NCBI RefSeq assembly: GCF_007655005.1
Contig: NZ_SZVW01000011.1
Span: 248,001 to 312,000 of the forward strand
Reading direction: 5' to 3'
Length of the DNA: 64,000 nt
From: Streptomyces tibetensis
Lineage (GTDB): Bacteria > Actinomycetota > Actinomycetes > Streptomycetales > Streptomycetaceae
Shown here piece by piece: positions 60,001-64,000 of this stretch. Position numbers and translations under genes: made by a program. Positions within the stretch are counted from its first letter, which is position 1. Each line of letters starts with the position of its first letter. The notes under the pieces are model-generated. The model ran no database searches. It worked only from the letters and a program-made list of their open reading frames with translations, and was not told the DNA's origin.

Positions 60001-63000
60001 GGCCACCCGGGTCACCTGCTCGGCGAAGGACGACAGCTGGTCCACCATCGTGTTGACGGTCGTGACCAGCTCGAGGATCTCGCCCTTGGCGTCGACGGTG
60101 ATCTTCTTCGACAGATCGCCCCGGGCCACCGCGGTCGTGACCTCGGCGATGTTGCGCACCTGGACGGTCAGGTTGTTGGCCATGCCGTTCACCGACTGGG
60201 TGAGGTCCTTCCAGGTGCCGGAGACGCCCTGCACCTCGGCCTGACCGCCCAGGATGCCTTCCGTACCCACCTCACGGGCCACTCGCGTGACCTCCTGGGC
60301 GAAGGACGACAGCTGGTCCACCATCGTGTTGACGGTCGTGACCAGCTCGAGGATCTCGCCCTTGGCGTCGACGGTGATCTTCTTCGACAGATCGCCCCGG
60401 GCCACCGCGGTCGTGACCTCGGCGATGTTGCGCACCTGGATGGTCAGGTTGTTGGCCATGCCGTTCACCGACTGGGTGAGGTCCTTCCAGGTGCCGGAGA
60501 CGCCCTGCACCTCGGCCTGACCGCCCAGGATGCCTTCCGTACCCACCTCACGGGCCACTCGCGTGACCTCCTGGGCGAAGGACGACAGCTGGTCCACCAT
60601 CGTGTTCAGGGTCGTCACCAGCTCGAGGATCTCCCCGCGCGCGTCGACGGTGATCTTCTGCGACAGGTCACCCCGGGCCACCGCGGTCGCGACCTCGGCG
60701 ATGTTGCGCACCTGGATGGTCAGGTTGTTGGCCATGCCGTTCACCGACTGGGTGAGGTCCTTCCAGGTGCCGGAGACGCCCTGCACCTCGGCCTGACCGC
60801 CCAGGATGCCTTCCGTACCCACCTCACGGGCCACTCGCGTGACCTCCTGGGCGAAGGACGACAGCTGGTCCACCATCGTGTTCAGGGTGTTCTTGAGCTC
60901 CAGGATCTCCCCGCGCGCATCCACGGTGATCTTCTGGGACAGGTCACCCCGGGCCACCGCGGTCGCCACCTGCGCGATGTTGCGCACCTGCGCGGTGAGG
61001 TTCCCGGCCATGCCGTTCACGGAATCCGTCCGGTCCCGCCACACACCGGCGACCCCGGGCACCTGCGCCTGACCGCCCAGCCGCCCGTCCGTACCCACCT
61101 CGCGCGCCACCCGGGTCACCTGGTCGGCGAAGGACGACAGCTGGTCCACCATCGTGTTCAGGGTGTTCTTGAGCTCCAGGATCTCCCCGCGCGCGTCGAC
61201 GGTGATCTTCTGGGACAGGTCGCCCCGGGCCACCGCGGTCGCCACCTGCGCGATGTTGCGCACCTGCGCGGTGAGGTTCCCGGCCATGCCGTTCACGGAA
61301 TCCGTCAGGTCCCGCCACACACCGGCGACCCCGGGCACCTGCGCCTGACCGCCCAGCCGCCCGTCCGTACCCACCTCGCGCGCCACCCGGGTCACCTGGT
61401 CGGCGAAGGACGAGAGCTGGTCCACCATCGTGTTGACGGTGTTCTTGAGCTCGAGGATCTCCCCGCGCGCGTCGACGTCGACCTTCTGCGACAGGTCGCC
61501 ACGGGCGACCGCCGTCGTCACCTGCGCGATGTTGCGCACCTGGGCGGTGAGGTTCCCGGCCATGCCGTTCACGGAATCCGTCAGCTCCCGCCACACACCG
61601 GCGACCCCGGGCACCTGCGCCTGACCGCCCAGCCGCCCGTCCGTACCCACCTCGCGCGCCACCCGGGTCACCTGGTCGGCGAACGCGGAGAGCTGGTCCA
61701 CCATCGTGTTGATGGTGTTCTTGAGTTCGAGGATCTCCCCGCGCGCGTCGACGTCGATCTTCTGCGACAGGTCGCCACGGGCGACCGCCGTCGTCACCTG
61801 CGCGATGTTGCGCACCTGGGCGGTGAGGTTGCCGGCCATGGAGTTGACGGAGTCCGTGAGCTCCTTCCACGTGCCCGACACGCCGTCCACCTGGGCCTGA
61901 CCGCCCAGGCGTCCCTCGGTGCCCACGTCCCGGGCCATCCAGGTCACCTGGTCGGCGAAGGACGACAGCTGGTCCACCATCGTGTTGATGGTGTTCTTGA
62001 GTTCGAGGATCTCCCCGCGCGCGTCGACGTCGATCTTCTGCGACAGGTCGCCACGGGCGACCGCCGTCGTCACCTGAGCGATGTTGCGCACCTGGGAGGT
62101 GAGGTTGCCGGCCATGGAGTTGACGGAGTCCGTGAGCTCCTTCCACGTGCCCGACACGCCGTCCACCTGGGCCTGACCACCCAGGCGTCCCTCGGTGCCC
62201 ACGTCCCGGGCCATCCGGGTCACCTGGTCGGCGAAGGACGACAGCTGGTCCACCATCGTGTTCACGGTGTTCTTCAGCTTGAGCATCTCGCCGGAGACGT
62301 CGACCGTGACCTTCTGCGACAGGTCACCGTTGGCGACCGCCGTCGTCACCTGCGCGATGTTCCGCACCTGTCCGGTGAGGTTGCGGAACGCCGTGTTGAC
62401 GGAGTCGGTCAGGTCCTTCCACGTGCCGGCCGCGCCCGGCACCTGCGCCTGACCGCCCAGCTCACCCTCGACACCGACCTCCCGGGCCACGCGCGTGACC
62501 TCGGCACCGAACGCGGACAGCTGGTCCACCATCCCGTTGACGGTGTTCTTCAGCTCCAGCATCTCGCCGGCCACATCGACGGTGACCTTCTGCGACAGGT
62601 CACCGTTGGCGACCGCCGTCGTCACCTGCGCGATGTTCCGCACCTGTCCGGTGAGGTTGCGGAACGCCGTGTTGACGGAGTCGGTCAGGTCCTTCCACGT
62701 GCCGGCCGCGCCCGGCACCTGCGCCTGACCGCCCAGCTCACCCTCGACACCGACCTCCCGGGCCACGCGCGTGACCTCGGCACCGAACGCGGACAGCTGG
62801 TCCACCATCCCGTTGACGGTGTTCTTCAGCTCCAGCATCTCGCCGGCCACATCGACGGTGACCTTCTGCGACAGATCACCGTTGGCCACCGCCGTCGTCA
62901 CGGCGGCGATGTCCCGCACCTGAGTGGTGAGGTTCCTGAAGACGGTGTTGACGGAGTCCGTCAGGTCCTTCCAGGTCCCCGCCGCACCCGGCACGTTCGC

Positions 63001-64000
63001 CTGTCCGCCGAGCCGCCCCTCGGCACCCACCTCGTTGGCCACGCGCGTGACCTCGTCGGCGAAGATCCGCAGCGTCTCGGTCATCTGGTTGATCGTCTCG
63101 GCGAGCTGCGCGACCTCACCGCGCGCCTGCACCGTCACCTTGCGCGACAGGTCACCGTTGGCGACCGCCGTCGTCACCTCGGCGATTCCGCGCACCTGGG
63201 CCGTGAGGTTCCCGGCCATGGTGTTCACGGAATCGGTGAGTTCCTTCCACACTCCCGCGACCCCGGGCACCTGGGCCTGACCGCCCAGCGCGCCGTCGGT
63301 GCCCACCTCACGGGCCGCCCGGGTCACCTCGGAGGAGAACGCCGACAGCTGGTCGACCAGCGTGTTGACGGTGTTCTTCAGCTCCAGCATCTCGCCGGCC
63401 ACCTCGACGGTGACCTTCCGCGACAGATCACCGTTGGCGACCGCCGTCGTCACCTCGGCGATTCCGCGCACCTGGGCCGTGAGGTTCCCGGCCATGGTGT
63501 GCACGGAATCGGTGAGTTCCTTCCACACTCCCGCGACCCCGGGCACCTGGGCCTGACCGCCCAGCGCGCCGTCGGTGCCCACCTCACGGGCCACCCGGGT
63601 CACCTCGGAGGAGAACGCCGACAGCTGGTCCACCATCGTGTTGACGGTGTTCTTCAGCTCCAGCATCTCGCCGGCGACCTGGACCGTGACCTTCCGGGCC
63701 AGATCACCCTTGGCGACCGCCGTCGTCACCAGCGCGATGTCCCTCACCTGGGCCGTCAGCCGGTACGCCATCGTGTTGACGGAGTCCGTCAGGTCCCGCC
63801 AGGAACCCGACATGCCCCGCACCCGGGCCTGCCCGCCCAGCTTGCCCTCGGTGCCCACCTCACTGGCCACACGCGTGACCTCGTCGGTGAACGTCGACAG
63901 CTGGTCGACCAGCGTGTTGACGGTGTTCTTCAGCTCCAGCATCTCGCCGGCGACCTGGACCGTGACCTTCCGGGACAGATCACCCTTGGCGACCGCCGTC
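57037..64000 (-). CDS. osaA: Hybrid histidine kinase OsaA with giant HAMP array (5' end beyond window)
   Basis: At least 2,320 residues lie inside the window; the start is beyond 64000. The N-terminal part is 17 complete 92-residue units (276 bp each, 63942 down to 59251) plus part of another, each like TWKDLTDSVNTMAGNLTAQV and GEILELKNTVNTMVDQLSSF. A GAF domain (~59150-58700), a coiled coil, HisKA with NMSHELRTPLNSL (~58400), HATPase_c (SNAVKFTDSG, DTGIGIASSK, GGTGLGLSISRE) and a C-terminal receiver (VLMDIMMPEMDG) follow. It resembles fungal group III osmosensors (Nik1/Os-1). It transfers phosphate to its own receiver and, by inference, OsaB. No membrane segment is visible. Confidence 0.93.
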   Translation of the reverse strand, partial: TAVAKGDLSRKVTVQVAGEMLELKNTVNTLVDQLSTFTDEVTRVASEVGTEGKLGGQARVRGMSGSWRDLTDSVNTMAYRLTAQVRDIALVTTAVAKGDLARKVTVQVAGEMLELKNTVNTMVDQLSAFSSEVTRVAREVGTDGALGGQAQVPGVAGVWKELTDSVHTMAGNLTAQVRGIAEVTTAVANGDLSRKVTVEVAGEMLELKNTVNTLVDQLSAFSSEVTRAAREVGTDGALGGQAQVPGVAGVWKELTDSVNTMAGNLTAQVRGIAEVTTAVANGDLSRKVTVQARGEVAQLAETINQMTETLRIFADEVTRVANEVGAEGRLGGQANVPGAAGTWKDLTDSVNTVFRNLTTQVRDIAAVTTAVANGDLSQKVTVDVAGEMLELKNTVNGMVDQLSAFGAEVTRVAREVGVEGELGGQAQVPGAAGTWKDLTDSVNTAFRNLTGQVRNIAQVTTAVANGDLSQKVTVDVAGEMLELKNTVNGMVDQLSAFGAEVTRVAREVGVEGELGGQAQVPGAAGTWKDLTDSVNTAFRNLTGQVRNIAQVTTAVANGDLSQKVTVDVSGEMLKLKNTVNTMVDQLSSFADQVTRMARDVGTEGRLGGQAQVDGVSGTWKELTDSVNSMAGNLTSQVRNIAQVTTAVARGDLSQKIDVDARGEILELKNTINTMVDQLSSFADQVTWMARDVGTEGRLGGQAQVDGVSGTWKELTDSVNSMAGNLTAQVRNIAQVTTAVARGDLSQKIDVDARGEILELKNTINTMVDQLSAFADQVTRVAREVGTDGRLGGQAQVPGVAGVWRELTDSVNGMAGNLTAQVRNIAQVTTAVARGDLSQKVDVDARGEILELKNTVNTMVDQLSSFADQVTRVAREVGTDGRLGGQAQVPGVAGVWRDLTDSVNGMAGNLTAQVRNIAQVATAVARGDLSQKITVDARGEILELKNTLNTMVDQLSSFADQVTRVAREVGTDGRLGGQAQVPGVAGVWRDRTDSVNGMAGNLTAQVRNIAQVATAVARGDLSQKITVDARGEILELKNTLNTMVDQLSSFAQEVTRVAREVGTEGILGGQAEVQGVSGTWKDLTQSVNGMANNLTIQVRNIAEVATAVARGDLSQKITVDARGEILELVTTLNTMVDQLSSFAQEVTRVAREVGTEGILGGQAEVQGVSGTWKDLTQSVNGMANNLTIQVRNIAEVTTAVARGDLSKKITVDAKGEILELVTTVNTMVDQLSSFAQEVTRVAREVGTEGILGGQAEVQGVSGTWKDLTQSVNGMANNLTVQVRNIAEVTTAVARGDLSKKITVDAKGEILELVTTVNTMVDQLSSFAEQVTRVAREVGTEGILGGQAHVPGVTGIWKDLSDNVNLMAKNLTTQVRNISQVSAAVANGDLTRQVTIEARGEVAQLADTINTMVKTLSSFAEQVTKVAREVGTDGILGGQAHVPGVAGTWKDLTESVNQMASNLTGQVRNIAMVTTAIAKGDLTKKIDIDARGEILELKTTINTMVDQLSSFAEEVTRVAREVGTEGQLGGQARVRDVDGTWRDLTESVNEMAGNLTRQVRAIARVATAVTRGDLNLKIDVDASGEIQELQDYINKMIANLRDTTIANKEQDWLKGNLARISALMQGRRDLEDVASLIMSELTPVVSAQHGAFFVAMPLVDGEDVSATDEDQYELRMLGSYGYSMGSMPTSFQPGEALVGTAAEEKRTILVENAPSGYLRISSGLGEAPPAQVIVLPVLFEGSVLGVIELASFTPFTQIQKDFLNQIAEMIATSVNTISVNTKTELLLAQSQELTEQLRERSAELEQRQKALQASNAELEEKAELLAQQNRDIEVKNTEIEEARQVLEERAEQLAVSMRYKSEFLANMSHELRTPLNSLLILAKLLADNAEGNLSPKQVEFAETIHGAGSDLLQLINDILDLSKVEAGKMDVSPTRIALVQLVDYVEATFRPLTAEKGLDLSVRVSPELPATLHTDEQRLLQVLRNLLSNAVKFTDSGSVELVIRPARDDVPQRIREQLLETGSLTDPEAELIAFSVTDTGIGIASSKMRVIFEAFKQADGTTSRKYGGTGLGLSISREIAQLLGGEIYAQSETGRGSTFTLYLPLHPSELPPQGYQQQLPALEAGDLVASTTDLSELSDVEVETPAEVKSYRETQNGPAALFRRRRRMPELPPRPAQLEQWAPADQEPAPKPNRGIRFGGQKVLIVDDDIRNVFALTSVLEQHGLSVLYAENGREGIEVLEQHDDVAVVLMDIMMPEMDGYATTNAIRRMPQFAGLPIIALTAKAMKGDREKAIESGASDYVTKPVDPDHLLAVMDQWMRGE
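59251..64000 (-). repeat. 276-bp coding tandem repeats (HAMP units)
   Basis: At least 17 full units in register with a period of exactly 276 bp. Units covering 62563-62838 and 62287-62562 (protein units 5 and 6) differ by one residue, and neighbouring units at about 60079-60630 (13 and 14) are almost identical. The repeat is frame-preserving, so copy number can change without disrupting the protein. Confidence 0.9.

Overview
This window looks like core chromosome from a Streptomyces or very close relative. It is very GC-rich with G/C at most third codon positions, GTG/ATG starts behind GGAGG-like sites, and actinomycete marker families (ClgR, DUF3046, HAMP-array OsaA, RshA). From memory, the gene order matches the S. 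coelicolor interval around SCO5748-SCO5800 (osaAB-ftsK-rimO-pgsA-cinA-clgR-dps-nei2-lhr-recA-recX-gluABCD-miaB-miaA-dapF-rshA-hflX). Protein identities rest on motifs read directly in the translations; no database search was run.

Layout. 0.3-5 kb: a class III aminotransferase whose PLP-lysine position is Asp, then two tandem paralogous exported trypsin-like peptidases. 5-17.2 kb: a leftward housekeeping block with hflX, a secreted M1 peptidase, rshA, dapF, a membrane protein, miaA, a class III extradiol dioxygenase-like protein and miaB, with two small rightward genes (an acidic protein and an orphan MT0933-type antitoxin) inside it. 17.2-25 kb: an IclR remnant, a NarL-type two-component pair divergent from a KhtTU-like K+/H+ antiporter, a MazG-like protein, an orphan TAXI binding protein, and an OmpR-type two-component pair divergent from the gluABCD glutamate ABC importer (25.2-28.6 kb). 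28.7-31.6 kb: an FAD monooxygenase, then a cysteine-rich short leader ORF with a good promoter and an upstream dyad, followed by overlapping cysteine dioxygenase and rhodanese genes. This is the best candidate in the window for a little-described regulatory unit.

31.7-38.6 kb: recA-recX with an SOS-box candidate and one DnaA box upstream, an AI-2E family permease, DUF3046, a toroid-fold hypothetical protein, and azlCD with an AraC regulator. 38.7-40 kb: a frameshifted IS110-family insertion between araC and lhr. 40.2-46.8 kb: the giant Lhr helicase, the Nei2 glycosylase and an SDR with a predicted leaderless promoter, followed by a four-copy ~95-bp tandem array. 47.2-56.7 kb: a hypothetical gene, dps, clgR, the overlapping rimO-pgsA-cinA operon, a RodZ-like protein, ftsK and the response regulator osaB. 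57-64 kb: the hybrid kinase osaA, running off the right edge, with at least 17 consecutive 92-residue HAMP units, some almost identical at the DNA level.

Two themes recur. First, short tandem repeats sit immediately downstream of stop codons (M1 peptidase, miaB, OmpR-family kinase, DUF3046, SDR); in several cases they repeat the gene's own 3' end including the stop. Second, many operons are translationally coupled by ATGA/GTGA overlaps. Functionally the window combines DNA repair (recA, recX, lhr, nei2), stress and osmotic signalling (rshA, osaAB, clgR, dps), tRNA/ribosome modification (miaA, miaB, rimO) and glutamate/cysteine metabolism.
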